Assembly (NCBI GenBank): GCA_023428035.1
Contig: JAEYZO010000193.1
Location: 1-15,242 of the forward strand
Direction of reading: 5' to 3'
DNA: 15,242 nucleotides
Source: Pseudomonadota bacterium
Lineage (GTDB): Bacteria; Myxococcota_A; Polyangia; Polyangiales; Ga0077539
The position numbers were made by a program, and so were the translations under genes. The notes under the pieces are model-generated. The model worked only from the letters and a program-made list of their open reading frames with translations. It did no database searches and had not been told where the DNA came from. Below, piece after piece: positions 6,757-14,700 of the stretch (position 1 is the stretch's first letter; every line of letters begins with the position of its first letter).

Positions 6757-7722
6757 TCACCCCCCGGGTCGGAATCCGCGCCCCGTCACGGCGTCGAGCC
6801 GCTCGACCTGCTCGGGCGTGAGCGACCAGCCCAGCGCGCCCGCGTTGCGCACCGCCTGCGCCCCGGTCTTCGCCCCTGAGATGGGCACCACCCCCTTCGC
6901 CCGGAGCCAGTTGAGCGCCACCTGCTCGGGGGGCCGACCGACCTCCTGCCCGATGCGGCCCACCAGCGCCACCGCAGGGGCCGCCGCGACCAGGAACGCT
7001 GGGTCAAACCGTTCCTCCCTCCCTCGGGGCCCGGAAGGGGCCTTCCCGGGCCCGTAACGGCCTGTCAGGACGCCCTGCTCCAGAGGGCTGTAGGCCAGGA
7101 GGGTCACGCCCAGCTCCCGGCAGGCCTCGAGCACCCCGTCGACCTCGGGCGCACGGTGCAAGAGGCTGTACCGCACCTGCTGGGTCGCCAGCGGAACGCC
7201 CCGACGAGCGAGGACGGCGTGGGCCTCGCGCAGCTCGCTCGCCGAGAGGTTGCTCACCCCGACGGCGCCCACGAGGCCGTCGGCTGCTACATCCGCAAGG
7301 GCTTCCATAAGGGCTTCGAGGGTGGCCTCGTCGCGGTCGGCCCAGTGGAGCTGGTACAGGTCGACCCGAGGTAACCCGAGCCGTCGCAGGCTGCGCTCCA
7401 GGGCAGGGCGGACGGCCCGCGCTCCGCCGCGACCGCGCAGCGGCGCGAACTTCGTCGCGACCACCACGCGCGCCTCCGCGCGCTGGACCATGTACCCGAG
7501 GATCTTCTCCGACTCGCCGTGGCCGTAGACCTCCGCGGTGTCGAAGAGGGTCAGGCCCGCGTCGACGCTGGCGATGAACGCGTCGACCACGTCGCCCGGG
7601 CCATAGTCACCGCCGTAACCCCAGTACCGAACGTCGCCCCAGGACCAGGTCCCGACAGCGAGGGACGGGACGGAAGGGAGGTTCGGGGCGAGTCGCACTT
7701 CATCCGACACGAAACCACCCAT
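6757..7722 (-). CDS. Aldo/keto reductase family oxidoreductase
   Basis: A 321-residue protein from ATG 7722, the usual family length. The catalytic tetrad is visible: D61 (LFDTAEVYG), Y66, K91 (VATKFAP) and H126 (LYQLHW). NADPH-binding features GVSNLSASEL, YSPLEQGVLTGRYG and the late PISGAKTGAQ are all present. Residues 1-30 match the usual beta-hairpin and first strand (VGTWSWGD). It should reduce a carbonyl with NADPH in the cytosol. The substrate cannot be told. It lies 20 bases upstream of the radical SAM gene on the same strand, so co-transcription is likely; whether it belongs to peptide modification or is a bystander is open. Confidence 0.88.
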   Translation of the reverse strand: MGGFVSDEVRLAPNLPSVPSLAVGTWSWGDVRYWGYGGDYGPGDVVDAFIASVDAGLTLFDTAEVYGHGESEKILGYMVQRAEARVVVATKFAPLRGRGGARAVRPALERSLRRLGLPRVDLYQLHWADRDEATLEALMEALADVAADGLVGAVGVSNLSASELREAHAVLARRGVPLATQQVRYSLLHRAPEVDGVLEACRELGVTLLAYSPLEQGVLTGRYGPGKAPSGPRGREERFDPAFLVAAAPAVALVGRIGQEVGRPPEQVALNWLRAKGVVPISGAKTGAQAVRNAGALGWSLTPEQVERLDAVTGRGFRPGG

Positions 7723-7785
7723 ACAGACATGTAGGCGCGCATTGGATCCAGTCGATCACGAGGGCTGTGACCGTCCCGCGGAGCG

Positions 7786-7810
7786 CCTCTCGGGTGTCTG
7801 ACCTGAGAGG
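7786..7810 (+). promoter_or_regulatory. Inverted repeat, 10-bp stem with 5-nt loop
   Basis: CCTCTCGGGT (7786-7795) pairs with ACCTGAGAGG (7801-7810) around GTCTG. In plus-strand RNA all ten pairs form with one G-U; in minus-strand RNA there is one mismatch. No T-run follows. It is 64 bases upstream of the aldo/keto reductase start and could be an operator or a remnant terminator stem. Confidence 0.4.
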
Positions 7811-7845
7811 CCCCGGGGCGAACCCGATAGGGTGAGAACCGGGAG

Positions 7846-7884
7846 CCTCTAAAAAAGGTTCCTTATAAGGAACCTTTTAAGAGG
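7846..7884 (-). terminator. Perfect AT-rich palindrome: probable terminator, or origin dyad
   Basis: The central 26 bases (7853-7878) read the same on both strands, with arms AAAAGGTTCC and GGAACCTTTT around TTATAA. The symmetry extends with one indel to CCTCT...AGAGG at 7846 and 7884. On the minus strand the hairpin ends in TTTTTT (7856-7851), which fits an intrinsic terminator for the helicase and initiator-like genes. The location beside iteron-like repeats in an AT-rich patch also fits a replication-origin dyad. The two roles are not exclusive. Confidence 0.55.
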
Positions 7885-7935
7885 GAAATTTTCGACGAAT
7901 TCCTGATTGAATTCGCATAGTTCTAAAACCGTGCC

Positions 7936-8123
7936 GGACGAGGTCTGCCGGGTTCTGCAACAATTTCGGACGAGGTTTGCCGGATTTCGCCACATTTGCC
8001 GCCGAGGTCTGCCGGGTTCTGCAACATCGGGAGGGTCGGGAGACCTCGGACGAGGTTTGCCGGGTTCTGCAACAACGACCCTGAACAGACGCCTACGGAC
8101 GGGGTCTGCCGGATTCTGCAACA
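7936..8123. repeat. Five 27-bp iteron-like direct repeats
   Basis: Consensus GGACGAGGTYTGCCGGRTTC followed by TGCAACA. Copies begin at 7936, 7968, 8000, 8048 and 8097, so spacing is 32, 32, 48 and 49 bases. Copies 1 and 4 are closest to consensus; copy 2 differs at TTTCGCCACA, copy 3 at its first bases. Spacers are only 5-22 bases, which excludes a normal CRISPR array. They lie directly downstream of a gene whose product ends in a helix-turn-helix and next to an AT-rich dyad, the layout of an iteron-type origin. A dispersed intergenic repeat is the alternative. Confidence 0.75.
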
Positions 8124-8162
8124 TCCTGGTCGAGGGACGTGCAGAGGGTCTGAGCGAGGGGG

Positions 8163-9860
8163 TCAGCGGAGCTTGTTGAGGGCGTCGTGGAGGCTGTGCT
8201 TGAGGGGGGCCTCGGGCTGGGCTTCGGCGCGCATGACGGTCCAGCGGGAGACCCCGAGGGCTGACGAGGCTTCTTCCTGCGACCAGCCCTTGGATTTCCT
8301 CCAGGCGGCGAACTCTCCGCCTGTGAGGATCATGGGCGGAGGCGCGCTTTCAGGCGGGAGCAGCCCGTGGATCATGCGCTCGCGCGCCCACTGCGGCTGG
8401 TAGAGCCGGCAGCGGCCGAGGAGCGTCCAGGGGTTGTTGCCCTCCCACTCGAAGCGGCCGAGCCCGTCGGCGCGCTGGAGGGCCTCGAGGTTCTGCCGCA
8501 GCGTGGCCCACGCGCGGCCGGGCTTCTGGTTGCGGATCTCGATGCCCGCGGCCTCGAGGAGCTTCGCGCCGGTGAGCGTGACGTGGTCGATCTCCTCGGT
8601 GAGCGCCCAGCGCCAGCGGATCGGAAGGATCAGCCCCAGCGCGAGCGCGTGCGGGTGGCGCACGTGGTCGACGCGGGCGAGCTCCATGGGCGCGGGGGCC
8701 CAGAGACGTCCGAGCTCGCCGTTGGTCTTTCGCACGCCCTCGTAGAGCACCGGGTGGATCACCAGCTCGAGGCCCTCGAGGGCCCACTCGCTCTCGCGCA
8801 TCGCCTCGGCGCGCTGCGTGACGGCGAGCACCGGCCCGCGCAGGCGCACGGTGCCGTCGGGGTGGTAGATCGCGAGCTCCATGCGCGTGAGGGCCTCGAC
8901 CTCGGCCGCCACGGTGGAGCGCACCCGCGGGTCGCGGCGCGAGCGGTCGGCGTAGCCGAGCGCGTCCATGTGGGCCTCCAGCGTCCAGCGCACGCGGCCG
9001 GTGCGGCCCGCGTCGGTGAAGAGGAGCTGCAGGGCGGCCCAGTGGCGCAGGCCCTGCCAGTGCTTCCACTCGCGCACCGCGTGGATGATCCGCTCGGGGA
9101 GGTCTTGCACGCTGAGCCGCAGGCCGAGCTGCTTTCCGGGGTAGAGGATCTCGGCCCACCCGTCGACGACCTTGGCCTTGCGCGCGCGTCGGTCCTTCGG
9201 GAGGTCCCTCCAGCCCGAGAGCAGCTCGTGGTGCACCGAGCCCGCGTCGAGCGCGATGGCGGGCCGTCTCTGCGCCTCGCGCACGTCGAGCTCCGCGCTC
9301 GCCATCACCACGCACGCGAGCACGTCCCACCGCGCGGCAGCCTCGCGCAGCTCCTCGTCGGTGCGGAGCAGCGCCTGGTCCGACAACAGCGCCGCCGCCG
9401 CTCCAACATCACCGCTCTGCAGCGGCACCAGCGTCCCGTCGAGGAAGGCCCGGGCCAGCCGCCGCGCGTGCGGGTCGCGCGTCTGGTCGAGCAGCATCGC
9501 CACGTCGCGCAGCGCGAGGTTCACCGGCCAGTTCCACGCGACGTCGTCGTGCTCCGCGGCGAGCGCGAGGGTCACCTGGTCGGCCTCGAGCCTGCGCCAC
9601 CGCGAGGCGTCTCCGCGCCACACGAGCTTGAAGGGCCACCGCTCCGCCGCGCGCTCCAGCACCGCCGTTCGCATCCTTCGCTCGATGCCGAAGGCGTCGA
9701 TGCTCTCCGACACGGCGTCGACGGCCCTCTGCGCCGCGGCCTCGAGGCGGTCGGGCTGCGCCGCGGCCTGCGCCCAGGCCCTCACGTCGGGGTCGTCCAT
9801 CGCCACCGCGCGCGCCGTGATGCGCTGCAGGCGGTTCGAGAAGATCACCGACGGCGTCAC
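8163..9860 (-). CDS. Putative replication initiator-like protein with C-terminal helix-turn-helix
   Basis: A 565-residue protein from GTG 9860, whose GTGA overlaps the stop of the helicase gene. A longer upstream frame only overlaps that gene and is rejected. Residues about 511-565 form an Xre-like helix-turn-helix (WRKSKGWSQEEASSALGVSR, then WTVMRAEA). The middle (about 225-500) contains basic and Trp-rich segments (AVREWKHWQGLRHWAALQLL, MDALGYADRSRR, LILPIRWRWALTEEI) that suggest winged-helix DNA-binding modules as in plasmid initiators, but I do not recognise a named family. The N-terminal 220 residues are helical with no clear motif. No Cys cluster or nuclease motif seen. Coupling to a DnaB-type helicase and the repeat array downstream support a replication role; this is inference. 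Confidence 0.62.
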   Translation of the reverse strand: MTPSVIFSNRLQRITARAVAMDDPDVRAWAQAAAQPDRLEAAAQRAVDAVSESIDAFGIERRMRTAVLERAAERWPFKLVWRGDASRWRRLEADQVTLALAAEHDDVAWNWPVNLALRDVAMLLDQTRDPHARRLARAFLDGTLVPLQSGDVGAAAALLSDQALLRTDEELREAAARWDVLACVVMASAELDVREAQRRPAIALDAGSVHHELLSGWRDLPKDRRARKAKVVDGWAEILYPGKQLGLRLSVQDLPERIIHAVREWKHWQGLRHWAALQLLFTDAGRTGRVRWTLEAHMDALGYADRSRRDPRVRSTVAAEVEALTRMELAIYHPDGTVRLRGPVLAVTQRAEAMRESEWALEGLELVIHPVLYEGVRKTNGELGRLWAPAPMELARVDHVRHPHALALGLILPIRWRWALTEEIDHVTLTGAKLLEAAGIEIRNQKPGRAWATLRQNLEALQRADGLGRFEWEGNNPWTLLGRCRLYQPQWARERMIHGLLPPESAPPPMILTGGEFAAWRKSKGWSQEEASSALGVSRWTVMRAEAQPEAPLKHSLHDALNKLR

Positions 9861-11179
9861 AGCGAGATCTCCTCCTGGATGTCGCCTTCGGCGAAGGACG
9901 TCCCCGCCCAGGCGAGCTCCGCGCGCCCGACGGGCCCGTGGCGGTTCTTCGCGACGAGCAGCACGCGCGTCTTCGGCCGGTCGGCGTGCCGAGCGAGCAC
10001 CAGCACCCCGTCGGCCGCGTACTCGATCTCGCCCGACTCCTTGCCGAGCCCCACCAGGTCGCCGGGGTCCCTCCCGGGGTCGTTCACGAGCTCGGCGTAG
10101 TTCGCGCGGGCCGTGCTCGACAGCACCACCACGGCGGCCTTCAGGTCCCGCGCGATGGTGCGCGCGACGTACGACACGCGGCCCACGGTGGTGCGGGCGT
10201 CCTCGCCGCCGCGCCCCGTGCAGAGCTGGAGGTAGTCGACCACCACCAGCGCCGGCCGCAGCGACCACGCGCGCGCCGCGAGGGTCTCGGCCCCGTACCC
10301 GAAGGGCACGCCGCACTCGGTGTGGAACGGCAGGTCCCGCGCGCGCCGCGCGCCGTCGAGCACGCGGGGGAGCTCGGCCTCGCTCACGTTGCCGCGCTGG
10401 ATGCGGCTCCACGGGACGTCTGACACCGCGCCCACGACGCGCGCCGCGAGGTCCTGCCGCGAGAGCTCGAGCGCGAGGTAGAGCACGGGGTCGCCACGAC
10501 GCGCGGCGTGCACCGCGGCCTGCACCGCCCACTGCGTCTTGCCCGCGCCGGTGCCGCCGACGAGCACGTACATCCCAGGCCACAGCCCGCCGCCGAGCAC
10601 CGCGTCGACGTTGCGCCACGGCGTCGCGAGGGGCTTCTCTCGTCCCTCGCGGCGCGCCCACATCACCTCGAGCAGGTCGTCGAGGTCGTCGCCCACGCGC
10701 TCTGCGCCCGAGGCGTCCTCGGTGGACTCCAGCGCGCGGGTGAGGTCCGAGCGCACGACGGGGAGGGGGTCGCCCGCGAGCAGCCGCTGCGACGCGGCCT
10801 GGAACGACTCCAGCGCTCGGCGACGCCCCGCGAGCTCCCACACGATGCGCGCGTGCGACTCGCAGTGCGCGAGCGTGGGGATCTCGTCGGTGAGCTCGCC
10901 CACGTACTGCGCGCCGCCCACGGCGTTGAGCCGGTCGCGCGAGCGCAGCTCGGCCACCACCGTGAGCACGTCGATGGGCACGCCGCGCTGGTGCAGCGTC
11001 AGCAGCGAGTCCCAGATCGTGGCGTGACGCGGGTCGTGGAAGTCCGCGGCGTTCAGCACCGCCGCCACGCGCGGGATGATCCTCGCGTTGCCGTCGGCGT
11101 CGAGCAGCGCCGCCGCGAGCACGGCGCGCTCGGCCAGGAGGTCCGCGAGCGCGCGTCCGCTGCGAGTGGTGTCAGCCAT
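9857..11179 (-). CDS. DnaB-type replicative DNA helicase
   Basis: A 440-residue protein from ATG 11179, with GAGGTGAGG 9 bases upstream; longer starts are upstream noise. Residues about 10-120 match the DnaB N-terminal domain (ERAVLAAALLDADG, DFHDPRHATIWDSLLTLHQR, TVVAELRSRDRLNAVGG). The C-terminal RecA-like domain has Walker A GGTGAGKT (208-215), ALELSRQDLAARVVG and Walker B LVVVDYLQL (311-319), then the late RPKTRVLLVAKNRHGPVG block (DnaB motif 4). It unwinds DNA at the fork as a hexamer. The Walker A region is well preserved. It is translationally coupled to the initiator-like gene, an arrangement more typical of plasmid or phage replication modules than of the chromosomal dnaB, so the dnaB symbol is not given. 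Confidence 0.85.
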   Translation of the reverse strand: MADTTRSGRALADLLAERAVLAAALLDADGNARIIPRVAAVLNAADFHDPRHATIWDSLLTLHQRGVPIDVLTVVAELRSRDRLNAVGGAQYVGELTDEIPTLAHCESHARIVWELAGRRRALESFQAASQRLLAGDPLPVVRSDLTRALESTEDASGAERVGDDLDDLLEVMWARREGREKPLATPWRNVDAVLGGGLWPGMYVLVGGTGAGKTQWAVQAAVHAARRGDPVLYLALELSRQDLAARVVGAVSDVPWSRIQRGNVSEAELPRVLDGARRARDLPFHTECGVPFGYGAETLAARAWSLRPALVVVDYLQLCTGRGGEDARTTVGRVSYVARTIARDLKAAVVVLSSTARANYAELVNDPGRDPGDLVGLGKESGEIEYAADGVLVLARHADRPKTRVLLVAKNRHGPVGRAELAWAGTSFAEGDIQEEISL

Positions 11180-11230
11180 GAGAGTGCGCCTCACCTCGGC
11201 GGCGAACGGGGACCATACCAATCGGGCTTT

Positions 11231-11249
11231 CACCGAAGCCACTTCGGTG
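11231..11249. promoter_or_regulatory. Perfect 8-bp inverted repeat upstream of the helicase gene
   Basis: CACCGAAG (11231-11238) and CTTCGGTG (11242-11249) flank CCA. It overlaps the position where the -35 of a putative helicase promoter (TATGGT at 11218-11213) would lie, so an operator for the helix-turn-helix protein or another regulator is plausible. No direct proof. Confidence 0.5.
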
Positions 11250-11261
11250 CCCGCTCTCGAA

Positions 11262-11279
11262 GGGCTCCCCTGGGAGCCC
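11262..11279. promoter_or_regulatory. Second perfect inverted repeat upstream of the helicase gene
   Basis: GGGCTCCC (11262-11269) and GGGAGCCC (11272-11279) flank CT. It is 13 bases from the first inverted repeat but differs in sequence. It has no T-run. Could be part of a regulatory site or a stem in a longer untranslated RNA. Confidence 0.4.
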
Positions 11280-11629
11280 GGCAGCCCCGCAGGCGACCTC
11301 TCCCGACCTGCACGCACCCCCCCCTGGAGCACCCTGCAACGGTTGCGTAGGTCTGCAAGAAAGTCTGGAGACCACCCCCTACCCCAGACCGGTCCCGGGC
11401 AACGCTCCTCCTGGCCTGACGCTTCCCGCCCCTGCCCTTGGAATCCCCAGGGGTACCGGGCGGAAGCCGCGCCCTGGGGTGCTGGGGCAGACCCCCGGCC
11501 AGCGCAAGGGGCCCGTCAGCTGCGATCACTGATTCAGTTGTAACTACAAGCCATTGGGTAGACACTCCGCAGGCTGTGATGGAGCCCTGGGGTCGAATCT
11601 CACGGAGGACTCCCAGACCCCGGGTGAGG

Positions 11630-11655
11630 TTCGGTATGGTGGTTGCTCTACCGAA
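11630..11655 (+). repeat. Short inverted repeat in the lipoprotein upstream region
   Basis: TTCGGTA (11630-11636) and TACCGAA (11649-11655) are exact reverse complements around a 12-base loop. The function is unknown and the stem is short, so chance is possible. Confidence 0.3.
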
Positions 11656-11755
11656 GGTGGAACTCCCGTCAAATCGCGGAAACCAGGCGAGATCAGAGGT
11701 GATTGCCTGAAAAGTCCACCGGTATCCTCACTCATCACGTGGTGCTGGCAGGATC

Positions 11756-11761
11756 GGGGAG
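11756..11761 (+). promoter_or_regulatory. Ribosome binding site of the lipoprotein gene
   Basis: GGGGAG ends 4 bases before ATG 11766. A TTG codon lies directly before the ATG in frame but would leave almost no spacing, so ATG is chosen. Confidence 0.6.
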
Positions 11762-11765
11762 CTTG

Positions 11766-14700
11766 ATGACGTCGCGGTGGACATCTTCAGCGATCCTGAC
11801 AGCGACGCTGCTCGCCCTCGTAGGGTGTGGCGGTGGCGGCTCGCTTGTGGGGCTGGAGGACTCGACCGCGACGGTGGCCTTCGACGTCCCGCCGTCGATG
11901 GACGCGGGCGTGGGCAGGGACGCGGGGGAAGACGGCCCGGGTGACCTGGCGACCGAGTCGCCTGACACCTCCGACCGGCCGCCGGTGCGCGAGTGCATCG
12001 ACCCCGACAACGACGGCTTCGGCCTCGGGCCTGACTGCCGGGGCTTCGACTGCCGCGAGAACGACCCGTCGATCACCGACGAGTGCAACCGCTGCCCGCC
12101 CGACAACCCCAGCACCGGCTGCGCCTGCCGTGACGGCACCCCGCCGATGCCGTGCGACGTCCGCACCGACCGCAGCGGTGGCCCCGACGGCGTCTGCCAC
12201 CTCGGCCAGCGCAACTGCGTCGACGGTCGCTGGAGCAGCTGCCAGGTCTGGCGCCCCGAGTTCCGCTTCGTCGGCCCGGTGAGCGAGTGCCCCGGGTCGT
12301 GCCTCCCCGGGTGCCACCACCAGGTGATCTGCCCCGAGACGGGCGACGCGATCCCCGCGGGCTCGAGCAACGTCACCGTCGGCTCGGGCTCGCACGCAGT
12401 GTTTTGCCCGGCCGGCCCCTCGTCGCGCGGCGGCATCACGTCGACGTGCTCCACGTCGATGGGCAGCGCGTACACCCGCGGCACCTCGCCCTTGACCTGG
12501 CGCGACGCCTGTACGGCGCCCGGCGCGATCCGCGTGCTCGCGGGCTCTGACGACGGCACCTACGACGCCGCGCTGCCGTTCACCTTCTACTTCTACAACG
12601 CGCCGCAGACGACCGCGGGCATCGCCTCGAACGGCATCGTCACGCTCGGCGCGCCGTCGACCTACGTCTGGACGAACCAGCCCCTCCCCTACGCCTCGGC
12701 GCCTAACAGCATCTTCGCGTTCTGGGACGACCTCTACCAGCGCAGCGGCGTCTGCGTCGCGACCTTCGGCGCCGCGCCCAACCGGCAGTACGTCGTCCAG
12801 TGGGACGACAACTTCTACTACCCGCCGGGCGACCCCACCGCCGAGAACGCCCACCTCAACCTCGAGGTCGTCCTCACCGAGACGACCAACACGATCGACG
12901 TCCTGTACGGCTCGCCGTTCAGCGGCCAGGGCGACCGCGCGACGGGCGAGAGCGCCACCATCGGCATCCAGCAGGGCACCGGGTCGTCCTTCGACCAGGT
13001 CTCGTACAACACCGCCGGCTTCGTCTCCCCGGGCCGCTCGATCCGCTGGACCCCGTCGACCGGCCGCACCACCTGCGAGCAGGGCGTCTACGCGCGCACC
13101 TACGAGGCGAGCTGCAGCAACCCCCGCCAGACGGCGATCTGGGGGCAGTTCAACTACTCGTCGATCGTCCCGCAGGGCGCGTCGATCGAGTTCGAGGTCC
13201 GCGCGGGCAACACCCTCGCCGATGTCGCCGCGTCGCCGGTGATCCGCCTCCCTTCGCCGCGCACCGGCGCGCCGGTGATGCCCACGAGCGTCGACATCGC
13301 CCAGGCGATCCGCTCGCAGGCCCCGGGCTCCTTCCTCGACCGCGCGCGCTTCATCCAGATCCGGGCGATCCTCAACACCACGCCCGACCGCACCCAGGCC
13401 CCGACCCTCGTGTCGACCGAGGTGCAGTACACCTGCGTCGACCCCGAGGAGCTCGACTGCCGCGAGGGCTCCGAGTGCCCCGTGGGCGCCCTCTGCCGCC
13501 GCGGCCGGATCATCTGCACCAACAGCACGGGCGGCCGCCCGGTCGAGACCTGCGTCGACGACGGCGCGCTGCCCGCGGGCACCACCTGCGGCGCCGGCCG
13601 GGTGTGCAACAACGTCGGCGCCTGCGTGCCCTGCAACGAGGGCGAGGCCTGCGACATCGGCCGCGCGTGCGCCACGGGCCGGATCACCTGCGCGACGGGC
13701 GCCCCGGTCTGCGTCGTCGACGTGATGCAGCCGCCGGGCACCATCTGCGGCGGCAGCTCGGGCACCTACACCCGCTCGCGGCCCTCGCCGATGTCGTGGG
13801 TCAACGCCTGCTCGCTGCCCGGCAGCGTGCGGGTGATGGCGAACTCCGACGACGGGTACGTCAGCGACACCCTGCCGTTCTCGTTCAACTTCTACGGGCT
13901 GCCCTACAGCTCCGTGGGCATCGCCTCGAACGGCATGATCTCGTTCCCGGCCAACGGGAACCTCTGGACGTGGATCAACGAGCCGCTCCCGTACATCTAC
14001 ATCCCGAACACGATCTTCGCGTACTGGGACGACGTCTATCAGCGCAACGGCGTCTGCATCGCGACCACGGGAACGGCCCCCAACCGACGCTACGTCGTCC
14101 AGTGGGACGACAACTTCTACTACCCGCCGGGCGACCCTACTGCCTCGAACGCTCACCTCAATTTCGAGGTGATCCTCTCGCAGACCACCAACAACATCGA
14201 CGTGCTCTACGGCTCGCCGATGGACGGTCAGGGCGACCGCGGCGGCGGCGGCGGCGCCACCATCGGCATCCAGAACGGTGACGGCAGCGCCTCCTACGAC
14301 CAGGTCGGGTACAACACCCCCGGGGTCGCGACGGCGGGAAGCTCCATCCGCTGGAGCCCCGGCATCTCGCGCGTGTGCGACACCGCCGGCGACTGCGTCT
14401 CCTGCGTGCCCGGCGCCGACTGCTCCCTGTCGGACCCCTGCGCCCTCGGCGCCCTCGACTGCTCCACCGGCGCGCCGACCTGCGTGCGCACCGGCACCCG
14501 CCCCGTGGGCTCCTCCTGCGGCACCGGCCGGGTGTGCAACAACGTCGGCGCCTGCGTGCCCTGCGACACCGGCGCGGCCTGCGACACCGGCAACGCCTGC
14601 GTCCGCGGTCAGGTCGTCTGCACCACCGGCTCGCCGGTGTGCTCCTCGACGGGCCTCGTGCCCCCCGGCACCACCTGCGGCGCCGACGCGGTCTGCAACC

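Larger units (their letters stand above)
7723..8162. other. Non-coding interval: hairpins, AT-rich palindrome and direct repeats
   Basis: A 440-base interval between the aldo/keto reductase start and the stop of the initiator-like gene. It contains a hairpin (7786-7810), an AT-rich palindrome (7846-7884), an AT-rich flank with two GAATTC sites (to about 7927) and five 27-base direct repeats (7936-8123). Frames through it only follow the repeats and look non-genic. Its base composition from 7850 to 7925 is strikingly AT-rich against the GC-rich surroundings. Confidence 0.8.
11180..11765. other. Divergent intergenic region between helicase and lipoprotein genes
   Basis: A 586-base stretch with divergent genes on each side. 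No frame in it looks genic. It holds two perfect inverted repeats close to the helicase gene, a weak hairpin near 11630 and short GC-rich palindromes. On the minus strand TATGGT (11218-11213) could be a -10 for the helicase operon, with a poor -35. A T-loop-like string near 11589 does not belong to a tRNA. Confidence 0.6.

Noticed and set aside
7936..8123. CRISPR array
   Set aside because: Spacers of 5-22 bases, imperfect repeats and no cas genes.
7849..8124. 91-residue minus-strand frame beginning with MLQNPADPV
   Set aside because: It only translates the direct repeats and the palindrome, with Pro/Arg-rich sequence, no ribosome binding site and no homology that I recognise.
8367..10743. 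Long plus-strand frames antisense to the initiator-like and helicase genes
   Set aside because: Arg/Ala/Gly/Val-rich shadow frames without motifs; the minus-strand genes have clear Walker and helix-turn-helix motifs.
9861..10841. N-terminal extension of the initiator-like protein into the helicase gene
   Set aside because: The extension is an Arg/Ala-rich shadow of the helicase frame; GTG 9860 with the GTGA overlap is the natural start.
11589..11603. tRNA T-loop-like string GGTCGAATCT
   Set aside because: No matching acceptor, anticodon or D arm can be folded around it on either strand.
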